From a virus, in IMG/VR virus record IMGVR_UViG_3300030329_002114, positions 24,987-88,986 of that record: a stretch of 64,000 nucleotides of DNA, one strand, 5' to 3'. The translations under genes were made by a program, and so were the position numbers. Numbering within the stretch: position 1 is the first letter of the stretch; each line of letters begins with the position of its first letter. Below, one piece after another: positions 49,957-59,290 of this stretch. The notes below the pieces were generated by a model. The model did no database searches. It was given only the letters and a program-made list of their open reading frames with translations, and was not told the origin of the DNA.

Positions 49957-51418
49957 AAAATATATACATAGTAAATTGAAGGATAGTATGATACTATTTG
50001 GAAAAGTTATTATGAGTAATATGTTTTCTGCTGCTTCTCCTTGGTTTCATTATGAAATAGCTAAAGTATTAACAAATAACGATAAAAAACAGGTAAATAT
50101 CATTGCCCCACGTGGTCATGCCAAATCCTCTATCGTTGGAGGTGTTTATCCCTTATATCACATCATGAACGACAGTGGGGCAAAACTTATTGTGTTGGTA
50201 TCCCGTACCCAAGATCACGCCATAAAGCTCCTTGGAACTATCAAGGACACTTTAGAGTACAGCGAATCCTTCAGGCAAATCTATGGGTATTGGGGCCAAC
50301 ATAGTGCGAAGCAATGGTCAAAGACTGAAGTAGAGCTTAAAGATGGCTCTATGATTATATGCAAAGGAACTGGTCAACAGTTGCGTGGTATTAAGGTAGG
50401 GAGTCAAAGACCTACTCTTATTATAGTTGACGACCCTGAAGATGAGAATAATACTAAAACAGCAGAAGCTATGGAAGCTAATCTTAGATGGCTCCTTCAA
50501 AGTGCTGTCCCGTCTTTAGATCCTCAGAAAGGCAAGATTATAGTTATTGGAACACCACAGCACCAGAGATGCTTAGTTGAAATACTAAAATCAATGGATG
50601 GCTGGGTTAATATGCATTTTGCACCAGATTTAAAAGAAAATGTTGCTCTATGGGAAGAGTGGCAACCCATAGCCAAGTTACTTCAAAAGAAAAAAGAATT
50701 AGAATCAATTGGTAGATCTTCTGTGTTTTATAGAGAGTATATGTGCCAGATTGTTGGTGACGAAGACCAATTGTTTCAAGAGAAATATATTCAATATCAT
50801 AATTATAAATTAAAGATTGATAACGATGGAAGGCATTTCTTGTATGATGACAAGAAAGAAATTCCAGTTAATGTATTTATGGGGGTTGACCCTGCTTCTT
50901 CGGTTCGCAAGACGGCAGACTACTCTGTAATCATGCCCATTGCGGTAGACGAAAACAACAATAGGTATATTCTCCAGTATTACCGCCAGAGGGCAACTCC
51001 CATGAAATTAGCTGAAAGCATTATTGAATACTTTAAGATATTTAAACCAGTTAAAGTTAGAGTAGAAAGCGTTGGTTATCAGGAAATGCTACGAGAGTAT
51101 TTAAAACAACGCTGTGATGAGGAAAAAATATTTATATCTGGACTGGAAATAAAAGAAAGCCCCAGAACAAGCAAATCTTCAAGACTGGAAACCATGCAGC
51201 CTTACTTTGCTCAAAAGAAAATGTTTATGTTAGAATCTATGGAAGAACTACGTGACGAGCTTTTGTTATATCCTCGTGGAAAACATGACGATCTTCTAGA
51301 TGGACTCTTTTACGCAATGAAAAAATGTTATACTCCTAATCATAAAGTAGTTGCAAAAGAAAATAAAAATACTTATAATCTGGACAATTTAGACAACATA
51401 AGTTGGAAAATAGCATAA
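49943..51418 (+). CDS. Terminase large subunit (module B), 491 aa
   Basis: Walker A APRGHAKSS, Walker B TLIIVDDPED and nuclease motifs GVDPASS (Asp316) and KHDDLLDG (448-455), as in the module A protein, with a high level of identity in the ATPase core. GTG start. Packages DNA through the portal encoded next. Confidence 0.95.
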   Translation: MEKDKKYIHSKLKDSMILFGKVIMSNMFSAASPWFHYEIAKVLTNNDKKQVNIIAPRGHAKSSIVGGVYPLYHIMNDSGAKLIVLVSRTQDHAIKLLGTIKDTLEYSESFRQIYGYWGQHSAKQWSKTEVELKDGSMIICKGTGQQLRGIKVGSQRPTLIIVDDPEDENNTKTAEAMEANLRWLLQSAVPSLDPQKGKIIVIGTPQHQRCLVEILKSMDGWVNMHFAPDLKENVALWEEWQPIAKLLQKKKELESIGRSSVFYREYMCQIVGDEDQLFQEKYIQYHNYKLKIDNDGRHFLYDDKKEIPVNVFMGVDPASSVRKTADYSVIMPIAVDENNNRYILQYYRQRATPMKLAESIIEYFKIFKPVKVRVESVGYQEMLREYLKQRCDEEKIFISGLEIKESPRTSKSSRLETMQPYFAQKKMFMLESMEELRDELLLYPRGKHDDLLDGLFYAMKKCYTPNHKVVAKENKNTYNLDNLDNISWKIA

Positions 51419-51472
51419 TTTGGGAACAAATAAGTCAAGTATTAGTTTAAGTAACTAAAATAGGAATCTACA

Positions 51473-53695
51473 TTGCATCAAGACTCCGCAAAGGATACAG
51501 ACGTACAATTAACACAAGATCTACTTACTGAGTACAGTTCAGCACGACAGAACTGGATAAAACAAGCCGTTGAGGATAATGAGTTCAGGAACGGCAAACA
51601 ATGGACAGATGATCAGGTAACAGCACTTCGCAATAGAGCTCAAGAGCCTTTAGTTGTCAATGTTGTTTATTCGGCTGTAGAGCAAGCAAAAGCTATGCTT
51701 ACAGCAAACAGTCCAAAATTTCAATCAACAGCTAGAGAAAATAGCGATGCTAAAGTCGGCAGGATGTTTTCTGATTTAATGGCTTACATCTGGGATCATT
51801 CTAATGGCAATGTAGAGTTAAAACAGGCAATAGACGATTACTATGTAAAAGGCATGGGCGTAATGATGTCCTATATAGATCCCAATGCCGACTTTGGTTC
51901 TGGTGAAGTCAAGTTAAAATCAATTGACCCATTAGAGCTATTTATTGATCCTAGCAGTAGTGATCCTTTTTGTAGGGATGCTGCTCATATTATAGTTGGT
52001 AAGATTGTGACACAGACTCAATTAATTTCTATGTATCCTGAATTTGAAGATATAATAAGAGATAGTGCTGAGACTAGCTACTTAAACACAGTTAGCGAGT
52101 CAAGATATGGATTAAACAGTGAAGATGTTACTTTAAAAAGAAGAAACGTTGGTGATTCAATTACAGATGAGCGTGAACTGGAGCTTTTTGAAAGATATAC
52201 AAAAATTAAACTTCCTTACTATAAGATATATGATCCGTTAAGTGAGGAAGAAAAAATATTAAATGAAGTTGATTTTGAAGAATATAAGAAAGAACCTATA
52301 GTATTAGTAACTAATGCTGGTGAGCAGACTATATATACAGACAAGGCTAACGTAGGTCAGTATATGAAGATAGCAGAAGAGATTGGCACTACTTATCATT
52401 TAATGCAGGATCCTATGACTGGACAACCAGTCCCTATGAAAGGGGAGGAGCATCAAGGTGCTATTCGAGGTACAACCACTACAATTGATATAATGACTAA
52501 GGCAGATCTTATTGAGGATGGTGGTATTATGGTTAATGAAGTAGAGATTACTCAGATATATCAATGCGTTAGTGTAGGTGATAATAAATTATTTATGGTT
52601 CATCTTCCTATTGAAGATTATCCCATTGTTCCCTTTATGAATGGATTTAACAGGAATCCTTTTCCTATGAGTGACGTAAGGCTTGTAAAAGGGCTACAAG
52701 AGTATATAAATAAGATTAGATCGCTTATAGTTGCTCATGCGTCAAGTTCTACCAATGTTAAGTTGCTTATACCTAGAGGCAGTATGGATAGAAAGCTTTT
52801 AGAGCAAGAGTGGGGAAAAGCTGGTACAGCTGTTATTGAATTTGATCCAGAACTAGGACAGCCTATCGTAGCTGGGCCTGTTCCTTTACCAAATGAGCTT
52901 TATAAAAACGAAGCAGACGCAAAAGCAGATATAGAAAGAATATTAGGCATATATGCTATGATGCAGGGAGACGTAGGTAGCTCTCCTCAGACTTTTAAAG
53001 GAACTGTTGCGTTAGATGAATTTGGACAAAGAAGAATTAAGTCAAAGAGAGACGATATTGAAGAATGCATTAATCAACTTGCAAAGGTTGTTGTGGGCAT
53101 GATTCAATATGTCTACACCGATCAAAAGGTATTTAGACTCATGCAACCAAATAACAGACCTTTAGAAATGGAAATTAACAGTCCTTTGTATGATGACATA
53201 GGCAATTTAATGGGCAAAGTAAATGATATTACTATTGGTAAGTATGATGTGGTTGTGCTATCAGGCTCAACTTTACCATCTAATCGCTGGGCGAGGTTTG
53301 AGTATTATATGCAATTATATCAAACTGGTCTTATTGATCAGATTGAGGTTCTTAAGCAGACTGACGTTGCAGATATGGAAGGTGTATTAGAAAGAGCTGG
53401 ACAGATGCAAAAGATGCAACAACAAATGCAGGCACAAGCTGAAGAAATTAAAAACCTTAAGGGCGATCTTCAGACCGCACAAAGAGAGTCCTTGCATGAT
53501 CGTAAGCGTGTAGAAGTAAAAGAATTTGAAAAGAAACTTGCTAAAGCAGAAGCTAAAGTAGAAATGGCAGCTAAACTATATCAAACTCGTTTAGCAGATG
53601 AGCTTAAATTAGCTAAAGAAGATTTAGCAGACTTTGATGAGCGTAGAAATACGTCTAGAGAAATGAATGAAGAAATGTTAAGGCTGGAGGAGTAA
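51473..53695 (+). CDS. Portal protein (module B), 740 aa
   Basis: TTG start with AGGAAT upstream. Similar to the module A portal throughout (VYSAVEQAKAMLTAN versus IYPAVEQAKALLTAN; shared SGSTLPSNRWARF). C-terminal coiled coil (about 645-735). The stop overlaps the ATG of the first inserted gene (TAATG). Confidence 0.85.
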   Translation: MHQDSAKDTDVQLTQDLLTEYSSARQNWIKQAVEDNEFRNGKQWTDDQVTALRNRAQEPLVVNVVYSAVEQAKAMLTANSPKFQSTARENSDAKVGRMFSDLMAYIWDHSNGNVELKQAIDDYYVKGMGVMMSYIDPNADFGSGEVKLKSIDPLELFIDPSSSDPFCRDAAHIIVGKIVTQTQLISMYPEFEDIIRDSAETSYLNTVSESRYGLNSEDVTLKRRNVGDSITDERELELFERYTKIKLPYYKIYDPLSEEEKILNEVDFEEYKKEPIVLVTNAGEQTIYTDKANVGQYMKIAEEIGTTYHLMQDPMTGQPVPMKGEEHQGAIRGTTTTIDIMTKADLIEDGGIMVNEVEITQIYQCVSVGDNKLFMVHLPIEDYPIVPFMNGFNRNPFPMSDVRLVKGLQEYINKIRSLIVAHASSSTNVKLLIPRGSMDRKLLEQEWGKAGTAVIEFDPELGQPIVAGPVPLPNELYKNEADAKADIERILGIYAMMQGDVGSSPQTFKGTVALDEFGQRRIKSKRDDIEECINQLAKVVVGMIQYVYTDQKVFRLMQPNNRPLEMEINSPLYDDIGNLMGKVNDITIGKYDVVVLSGSTLPSNRWARFEYYMQLYQTGLIDQIEVLKQTDVADMEGVLERAGQMQKMQQQMQAQAEEIKNLKGDLQTAQRESLHDRKRVEVKEFEKKLAKAEAKVEMAAKLYQTRLADELKLAKEDLADFDERRNTSREMNEEMLRLEE

Positions 53696-54087
53696 TGAGT
53701 GATAATATAACTTATGATGACCCTTGGGGTGATAATATACAATTAGCTTACAAAGATGGAAAATTAATTACTGGTAAGGAGGCTGATAAATATAGTCCTT
53801 TTGCTGATTTTGATTATGGTATTGAACATTTGCTTTTCAAAATACATACTCAACAAAAAATAGATATAAATAAATACTCAGATGATGTGATAAATGAAGC
53901 AATAAATTGGTATGCAGAAGCAGAACAAAAAGCAATTGAATACAAAATGGAGTATAAAGATAATGAAAAAGTTATGAATGCTCAAGATAGAAAGCTTCAA
54001 GAAATAGATTTTTTTAAAAAACAATTAAGTCCTTTTACAAAAGATTTACCACAGGGCGACACTATGGGCGCAGGAGATTTTAGATAA
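53695..54087 (+). CDS. Inserted hypothetical protein with C-terminal tag, 130 aa (module B only)
   Basis: Acidic and helical. It ends in PFTKDLPQGDTMGAGDFR, a run nearly repeated at the end of the next protein, while the bodies differ. Sits between portal and scaffold, where module A has nothing. Chained by TAATG at both ends. A virion cargo or assembly accessory is possible; unproven. Confidence 0.6.
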   Translation: MSDNITYDDPWGDNIQLAYKDGKLITGKEADKYSPFADFDYGIEHLLFKIHTQQKIDINKYSDDVINEAINWYAEAEQKAIEYKMEYKDNEKVMNAQDRKLQEIDFFKKQLSPFTKDLPQGDTMGAGDFR

Positions 54088-54533
54088 TGAGTATTTTAAA
54101 AGGTGCATTAGGCGGAATAGGAGCTAGTATGGGGGCAATGGCTCTTTTTAATGAAGGCGAAGGAGAGACATTTACCTCTTACCCTAAACAAAGTAGATAT
54201 AAACAATTTCAAGAAAATGCAGAAAGGGCAGAAAGATATGCAATTCATACACCCCTATTGAAAAAAGACTCAGATGGGGATATTATGAATTTTGCTCTTA
54301 AAAGATATGGAGAAGGGGATATTGGATACTCAATAGGCTCTTTAATGGTAGCTGCAGATAGAGATTTAATTAATTCTAATATGTCTGTTAATGAAGTTTA
54401 TCAAATAATGGAAAGAGAAGGTTTGTCTCCATATGGTTTTAAATTAAGTAAAGCATTGTTAAATGTAGCATTTAATCCTTATACAAAGGACTTGCCACAA
54501 GGCGATACAATAGGCGTAGGAGATTTTAGATAG
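54087..54533 (+). CDS. Inserted hypothetical protein with C-terminal tag, 148 aa (module B only)
   Basis: N-terminal Gly/Ala-rich hydrophobic segment (GALGGIGASMGAMALF), then charged helical body. Ends PYTKDLPQGDTIGVGDFR, matching the previous protein's tail. Overlaps the next GTG start (TAGTG). Confidence 0.6.
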   Translation: MSILKGALGGIGASMGAMALFNEGEGETFTSYPKQSRYKQFQENAERAERYAIHTPLLKKDSDGDIMNFALKRYGEGDIGYSIGSLMVAADRDLINSNMSVNEVYQIMEREGLSPYGFKLSKALLNVAFNPYTKDLPQGDTIGVGDFR

Positions 54534-54838
54534 TGAGTGATCAATTAGGAAGAATAAATCAAGACGAAGAATTAAAAAAATACATGAGAGATAGTGCTTA
54601 TGTTTGGCATAATATGATGGGTGGAGGCACAGCAGGTGCCTTTATGAAAATGCTTAGTGGTGGTTTAGTAGATCATTATGTAGAAAACGATGAAGGTTTT
54701 AGAGAATTTGTTAATTCTCAAGACCCATCAGATAAAATGCAAGTTATTAAAAAGTATAGAAAAGATGATGCTGGTTGGCAGTTTGCTGATACAGATGAAG
54801 ATATAATGGAAAAATTAAAAAGACATGGATTGGCATAA
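54533..54838 (+). CDS. Inserted hypothetical protein, 101 aa (module B only)
   Basis: GTG start. Gly-rich middle (WHNMMGGGTAGAFMKMLSGG), acidic helical end. Lacks the C-terminal tag, but a seven-codon frame (54843-54866) ending GFR with the same GGTTTTAGATAATG junction follows it. Confidence 0.55.
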   Translation: MSDQLGRINQDEELKKYMRDSAYVWHNMMGGGTAGAFMKMLSGGLVDHYVENDEGFREFVNSQDPSDKMQVIKKYRKDDAGWQFADTDEDIMEKLKRHGLA

Positions 54839-54865
54839 AAAAATGACACCAGAGGGTTTTAGATA

Positions 54866-55591
54866 ATGAACACTACATACCATCCAGAAGGCAATAGAGA
54901 CTTTAGAAGATATGTAGAGACTACTGTTCCGCATATGGGTTTATTAGGTGCGTCTGTAGCTTATGGAAGTCAAATGGGAAAAATAGGAGGCTTAAACCGA
55001 GGTATAGCAGAATCTTTAATGAAAGATTCAATGGCAAAAGACCCTAGGTTAAAAATTAATGTTCTTAATGTAGATAAAGCATATAGAAATATAGGATTTA
55101 AACCTCCTTTTGATATGAATCCTTTTTATGCAAGTTATGATCCTAAAAGTCATACTGTTAATACTCCTTCAAAAAATTATGGTCTGCTTGCACATGAACT
55201 TGGACACGCTGAACAGTATAAAAGTCCTTTATACAGAAAAACTATAGCTCCTCTTTCTGCAGTTGGAAGAGTGGCTCAAAAATTTGGAGTTTTGGCACCT
55301 ATATTTACAGATAACGAAGAAGAAGCTCGCAGAAATTCGCTTATAGCTGGCGGTTTGCAAGTCCCTACCTTAATTGAAGAATTTGATGCTTCTAGAAGAG
55401 GTTCAAAAATATTGAAAAAAAGTATGTCAAAACCTGCATTAACTAAAGCATCTTCTGGTGGAAAATTAGCTAGAATGTTAACTGCATTAAGGCCATTTGG
55501 AGGAATGCCAACATATGCCCTAGGCGCAGCGGCTCCCTATTTAATCTACAGGTACTTAAAAGGTAGGGGTTTATATGAAGGTGAATATTAA
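54866..55591 (+). CDS. HExxH zinc metallopeptidase-like membrane protein, 241 aa (module B only)
   Basis: LAHELGH at residues 108-114 gives the gluzincin/metzincin HExxH site (His110, Glu111, His114), and a downstream EEFDASRRG may supply the third ligand. Hydrophobic segments lie near 22-45 and at the C-terminus (about 215-232). It might process head proteins or act on host membrane proteins after infection. The position between portal and scaffold is where some phages keep the prohead protease, but this fold is not the usual one. Confidence 0.65.
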   Translation: MNTTYHPEGNRDFRRYVETTVPHMGLLGASVAYGSQMGKIGGLNRGIAESLMKDSMAKDPRLKINVLNVDKAYRNIGFKPPFDMNPFYASYDPKSHTVNTPSKNYGLLAHELGHAEQYKSPLYRKTIAPLSAVGRVAQKFGVLAPIFTDNEEEARRNSLIAGGLQVPTLIEEFDASRRGSKILKKSMSKPALTKASSGGKLARMLTALRPFGGMPTYALGAAAPYLIYRYLKGRGLYEGEY

Positions 55592-55664
55592 AAAAATAAT
55601 TTTGCTTAACAAAGAATTGAAGAAAGCGGTTGCTGGAAATAACCAAATCGCAAAGGAAAAGTAA
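55575..55664 (+). CDS. Tiny basic protein, 29 aa
   Basis: ATG at 55575 inside the end of the metallopeptidase gene; TAATG overlap with scaffold. Lysine-rich helix (MKVNIKKIILLNKELKK). May only serve to deliver ribosomes to the scaffold gene. Confidence 0.4.
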   Translation: MKVNIKKIILLNKELKKAVAGNNQIAKEK

Positions 55665-56542
55665 TGGAGAATATCTTAGAAACACGTAATGCTGATCAAC
55701 CACAGGTAGAGCAAGCTAGTCTGGCAACAGAACAGCCTACAATACCTACAGAGGAAGTGCCAGTAGAAAATGCTACTGGAGTGGAGCAATCAATTACGGA
55801 GCAATCAACAACAGAACCTTCCTCTAAAAACGACTCGACTCGTTTTGAATATTGGCAATCACAAGCTGACAAAGCCAAGGGTGAAATAAATACAATTCGA
55901 CAAGAATTGGATTACTATAAAAATTCATTAGCTCCAGTTGAGCAAATGATTCGTAATAATCCACAAGTTCTTGACCAGTTGCAACAGTCACCCTCCAACG
56001 GACAAGCTCAAGGACACCCTCAGGGACTTCAAGAGCCTTCGTTGAAGGAGCCATCAGCGCCTGACAGACCGCATTCATACAATGAGGTAGATGCTTATAA
56101 TGATCCAGAGAGTGATTCATTTAAGTATCGTTTAGCTAAAGAAGAGTATAGAGATAATTACTTGAACTTTTTACAAAAAAAAGATCAGGTGAGAGAACAG
56201 GAAATGCAAAAAGCATACCAACAGCAAATGCATCAACAGCAAAATCAAATGATTCAACGACAAGCGATGAGTCATGCTGTTAATAATTTTGGCTGGGATC
56301 AGCAGAAAGCTGCTGAATTTGTATCTTGGTCGCAGAGTCCTGATAATCTTACTCTTGACAATTTAGCAAAGTTGTTTGAATTGAGAACAAATACTAACCC
56401 AGTAGTGCAACAGAAAACTCAAGAAATGCAAAAACAAGCAGAGCGTTTATCTGTTCCTAGAACTGCAGCAGTGCAGACAGGAAAAGCAGAAGAGCCTCGT
56501 GATGAGCAACAGAAGTTTAATGATGCATTCTTTGGAAGGTAA
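55664..56542 (+). CDS. Scaffold protein (module B), 292 aa
   Basis: AAAGGAAAAG precedes the ATG. Acidic disordered N-terminus, RFEYWQSQADKAKGE, Gln/Met-rich coiled coil (about 165-205) and DPESDSFKYR shared with module A's scaffold. Expected to template capsid assembly and leave before DNA filling. Confidence 0.8.
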   Translation: MENILETRNADQPQVEQASLATEQPTIPTEEVPVENATGVEQSITEQSTTEPSSKNDSTRFEYWQSQADKAKGEINTIRQELDYYKNSLAPVEQMIRNNPQVLDQLQQSPSNGQAQGHPQGLQEPSLKEPSAPDRPHSYNEVDAYNDPESDSFKYRLAKEEYRDNYLNFLQKKDQVREQEMQKAYQQQMHQQQNQMIQRQAMSHAVNNFGWDQQKAAEFVSWSQSPDNLTLDNLAKLFELRTNTNPVVQQKTQEMQKQAERLSVPRTAAVQTGKAEEPRDEQQKFNDAFFGR

Positions 56543-56579
56543 TTGTTATAAAGTAAACTAATAACAAATAGGAGTTAAA

Positions 56580-57914
56580 ATGGCAGCTACAGAAAAGCTA
56601 CTAAAAGCTTCTGGTGTACTTTATACGGATAGACGGAATTTTTACGTAGATCCGCAGGTCACTAAGGAGCTATGGACAGACGTTGCACCTTTTACTACAA
56701 TGATTAGTAATCAGGAAATGCGAAATGTCCCAGACCCAATTTTTAAGATGTTTGAACATCGTAATCCTTGGGTAAAACAAGAGTTTCAAGCAGCAGAAGG
56801 AGCAACATTAGATAATGATAATAATGGAGATTCTTTGGAAGTCGATGGAGCAACAAATCTAGCATCTGCACCAGATTCTTCTTGGCTCGGTTTGATTTGT
56901 GAAATATGGAACTCAGACAAAGATACAAACAGAGGTACTGCAGTTATTACAGCTATACCAGAAGCAAATCATATTACTGTAAAAGCATTAACAGGGGCGG
57001 CTATTTCCGTTTCTAATAATGACTATTTTATAGTAGTAGGTAATGCACACGGTGAAGGTAGTTCAGCTCCAGAAGCATGGGCAGATGAACTAGACGTTGT
57101 TTACAATTCTTGTCAGATTTTTAAGACACCTTTACAGGTTACTGGTACTTTAGAAGCAGCAGTACTTCGTGGAGAGTCTTCAGAATTGGCTAGACTTCGT
57201 AGGCAAAAAGCTCAAGAACACAAAATGCAAAAAGAAAAAGCATTTTTGTTTGGTCAAAGATTAGGTGGAACTGGTCTTGGAGATGCAGCATATGATGCTG
57301 GTAATTTAGGATCGGATCCTAATGAAGGTACTTTAGCTGATGGTGGAAGAACTGATACAAATGAAAATTTAATTCGTTCAACATATGGAATTGTTTCAGC
57401 TTTAGAAAAGTATGGTAACTCTACGTCTACACATGATGCACAAAACGTATTTACTGTTGACAGTTCATATGGATACTCAAGCTTCGTAGATGATATGGAA
57501 AAAGTATTTCAGTACATTCCAGAAGCAGGTGTTAAGCGTGCATTCTGTGGTGCTGGTGCTTTGGGTTACTGGTCTAAAATGGCTGGTTCTTCAGGAATAG
57601 CTGGCAACTCAGGTTGGACAGTTTCTCTTGGAGACATGAAGCGTGATTCTCTTGGTTTTAACTACAGAGTACTTGAAACGCCTCACGGTATGTTGCAGTT
57701 GATTCCAACTCCAGCATTGCGTGGGCCTTACAACAAGTATATGGCTGTAGTATCTGATGAAAATCTGTTTCATGCAGTTTATCGCCCATCTATGTATCAG
57801 ACAAACATTAAGACTGATAATGCCTTTGACGGTGTTAAAGATCAGTATATGTCTGATGAAGGTGTTGGTATACAGCTAATTGAAAGTCATCATCTGTTTA
57901 AAATCACAGCGTAA
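56580..57914 (+). CDS. Major capsid protein (module B), 444 aa
   Basis: TAGGAG ribosome binding site. Homologous to the 435-aa protein at 9992 (GVLYTDRRNFY, LRGESSELARLRRQK, AGNSGWTVSLGDMKRDSLGF). The main difference is an extra loop near residues 230-260 rich in Gly/Asp/Asn, a likely surface-exposed variable region. Confidence 0.85.
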   Translation: MAATEKLLKASGVLYTDRRNFYVDPQVTKELWTDVAPFTTMISNQEMRNVPDPIFKMFEHRNPWVKQEFQAAEGATLDNDNNGDSLEVDGATNLASAPDSSWLGLICEIWNSDKDTNRGTAVITAIPEANHITVKALTGAAISVSNNDYFIVVGNAHGEGSSAPEAWADELDVVYNSCQIFKTPLQVTGTLEAAVLRGESSELARLRRQKAQEHKMQKEKAFLFGQRLGGTGLGDAAYDAGNLGSDPNEGTLADGGRTDTNENLIRSTYGIVSALEKYGNSTSTHDAQNVFTVDSSYGYSSFVDDMEKVFQYIPEAGVKRAFCGAGALGYWSKMAGSSGIAGNSGWTVSLGDMKRDSLGFNYRVLETPHGMLQLIPTPALRGPYNKYMAVVSDENLFHAVYRPSMYQTNIKTDNAFDGVKDQYMSDEGVGIQLIESHHLFKITA

Positions 57915-57925
57915 GGAGGCTTAAT

Positions 57926-58324
57926 ATGGCTAGACCTTATTTAGGTGGTTCAAGTGGTGGAATAAAAACGCTTGCATCCGATCAAACTTTAAGCCCTGCA
58001 GATAGCGGTAAAACATTTATATGCTCACAAGCTGGTGCATATGATATTACTTTACCTGCTGTTGGAGACGCTAAAGGTTGGGAAGGCAAATTTATACTTG
58101 GGACTGCAGGTTCAAACGATTTTGATATAATCGGTGGTACTACAGATGTCATGTATGGCGTTGAATGTGGCGATACTAATGTTGTAATAGACGCAGCTGA
58201 TAAAGTTACTTTTGTAGCTAGCAATGCAGTTGTAGGTGAAAGAGCAGACATTGTTTGTGACGGCACCAACTATTATGTTACTATGTATGCAGTTGCAGAT
58301 AACGCAGCAAGCAGCGCAGGTTAA
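57926..58324 (+). CDS. Capsid decoration/head-associated protein (module B), 132 aa
   Basis: Starts MARPYLGGSSGGIKTLASD after AAGGAGG; same length class and beta-rich composition as the protein at 11312. The bodies have diverged much more than the capsid proteins, as expected for an exposed decoration protein. Confidence 0.65.
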   Translation: MARPYLGGSSGGIKTLASDQTLSPADSGKTFICSQAGAYDITLPAVGDAKGWEGKFILGTAGSNDFDIIGGTTDVMYGVECGDTNVVIDAADKVTFVASNAVVGERADIVCDGTNYYVTMYAVADNAASSAG

Positions 58325-58340
58325 TAAACAAAACGTGTTG

Positions 58341-58359
58341 GGGGAGTGTAATGCTCCCC
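58341..58359 (+). terminator. Conserved hairpin after the capsid/decoration operon (B)
   Basis: GGGGAG pairs with CTCCCC around seven bases. Preceded by AAACAAAACGTGTTG as in module A, with a different stem sequence: position and fold conserved, bases changed. Confidence 0.6.
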
Positions 58360-58375
58360 TGACATTGAGAATACT

Positions 58376-58639
58376 ATGACACAAAAACAATTAATAGAAA
58401 CAGTAAAGCAACATCATCCTAATTTAGGAGAGACTCAAATACGTATATTTTTAAATAAAGCATATGATGAGTTTTGTCGTAAAACAAAGATGTTAAAAAC
58501 TATGTATACTTTTACATCAGTTGCTAATCAAAGATTTTATGAATTAAGTGATGATATTATTGAGATAAAAAGAGTAGACTATGACGGCTATGAGATACCT
58601 CGTTTAGTTGGAGGGATAGAGAAAACAGATGTCAGTTGA
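58376..58639 (+). CDS. Head-tail connector-like protein (module B), 87 aa
   Basis: Starts MTQKQLIETVKQHHPNLGE and contains KRVDYDGYEIPRL, matching the 113-aa protein at 11784, but lacks about 20 residues in the middle. Overlaps the next gene by 11 nt. Confidence 0.6.
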   Translation: MTQKQLIETVKQHHPNLGETQIRIFLNKAYDEFCRKTKMLKTMYTFTSVANQRFYELSDDIIEIKRVDYDGYEIPRLVGGIEKTDVS

Positions 58640-59024
58640 TCAAAGAACAGCAGCTTTAAAAAAAGTATGGTGGACAGAAAGAGACTCTATTGGTCTCGCA
58701 ATGAAATCAGATACTGATGCTAGTGCTGATTATATATCAATAGATGAGGCAAAGACAGTAACAGTTCATGTAGTTAAGCATGATGAAAATTTTGTTGCTT
58801 CTGGAACAGGGATTGCTTTAGCTGAGTCTCCTGCAATACCAGATGAATTTCACGATGCTTTAGCTAATTATGCTATAGCAAGAGGATATGAGTTGAATCC
58901 TCAAACTTTACAATCAGCTCAATACTTTGAACAGAAATGGAAAGAAGCCATTAGAGAAGGAAAAAAATATGCCAATCAAGATAGAGATGGTTCTCCATAT
59001 CATATAAGGCAATACGACTATTAA
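58629..59024 (+). CDS. Head-tail junction hypothetical protein (module B), 131 aa
   Basis: KKVWWTERDSIGLA and ESPAIPDEFHDAL align with the 137-aa protein at 12125. The C-terminus ends HIRQYDY versus VKGYDF. TAATG overlap with the following gene. Confidence 0.6.
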   Translation: MSVDQRTAALKKVWWTERDSIGLAMKSDTDASADYISIDEAKTVTVHVVKHDENFVASGTGIALAESPAIPDEFHDALANYAIARGYELNPQTLQSAQYFEQKWKEAIREGKKYANQDRDGSPYHIRQYDY

Positions 59025-59290
59025 TGAAAGAAACATTTACAGGAACGTCTTACTGGGAAGATATAACTGACACATGGGATTCTATGACATCTTCATCGTA
59101 TCCTCCTACTTGGGATGGCTTAACTTCTTTAACTGAAGCTTCAAGTTTATCAAGAACTTGGACAGAACCTTCTGGTTATTCTCCTAGTTATTCTGATGTT
59201 AGAGCTGCTGCTTTAGGAAAAATGAGAGCTGTTTATGTTGACTTTTTACGTTTAGCTGATGCACCCTCAGTAACATATACGGAATTATAA
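59024..59290 (+). CDS. Hypothetical protein, 88 aa (module B only)
   Basis: Low-complexity Thr/Ser/Trp/Tyr-rich N-terminal half (SYWEDITDTWDSMTSSS), then a helical end. No counterpart between the matching genes of module A. Linked by TAATG at both ends. Confidence 0.55.
   Translation: MKETFTGTSYWEDITDTWDSMTSSSYPPTWDGLTSLTEASSLSRTWTEPSGYSPSYSDVRAAALGKMRAVYVDFLRLADAPSVTYTEL

Noticed and set aside
55824-56120. Minus-strand frames opposite the scaffold gene
   Set aside because: Shadow of the Gln-rich scaffold sequence with no start signal.
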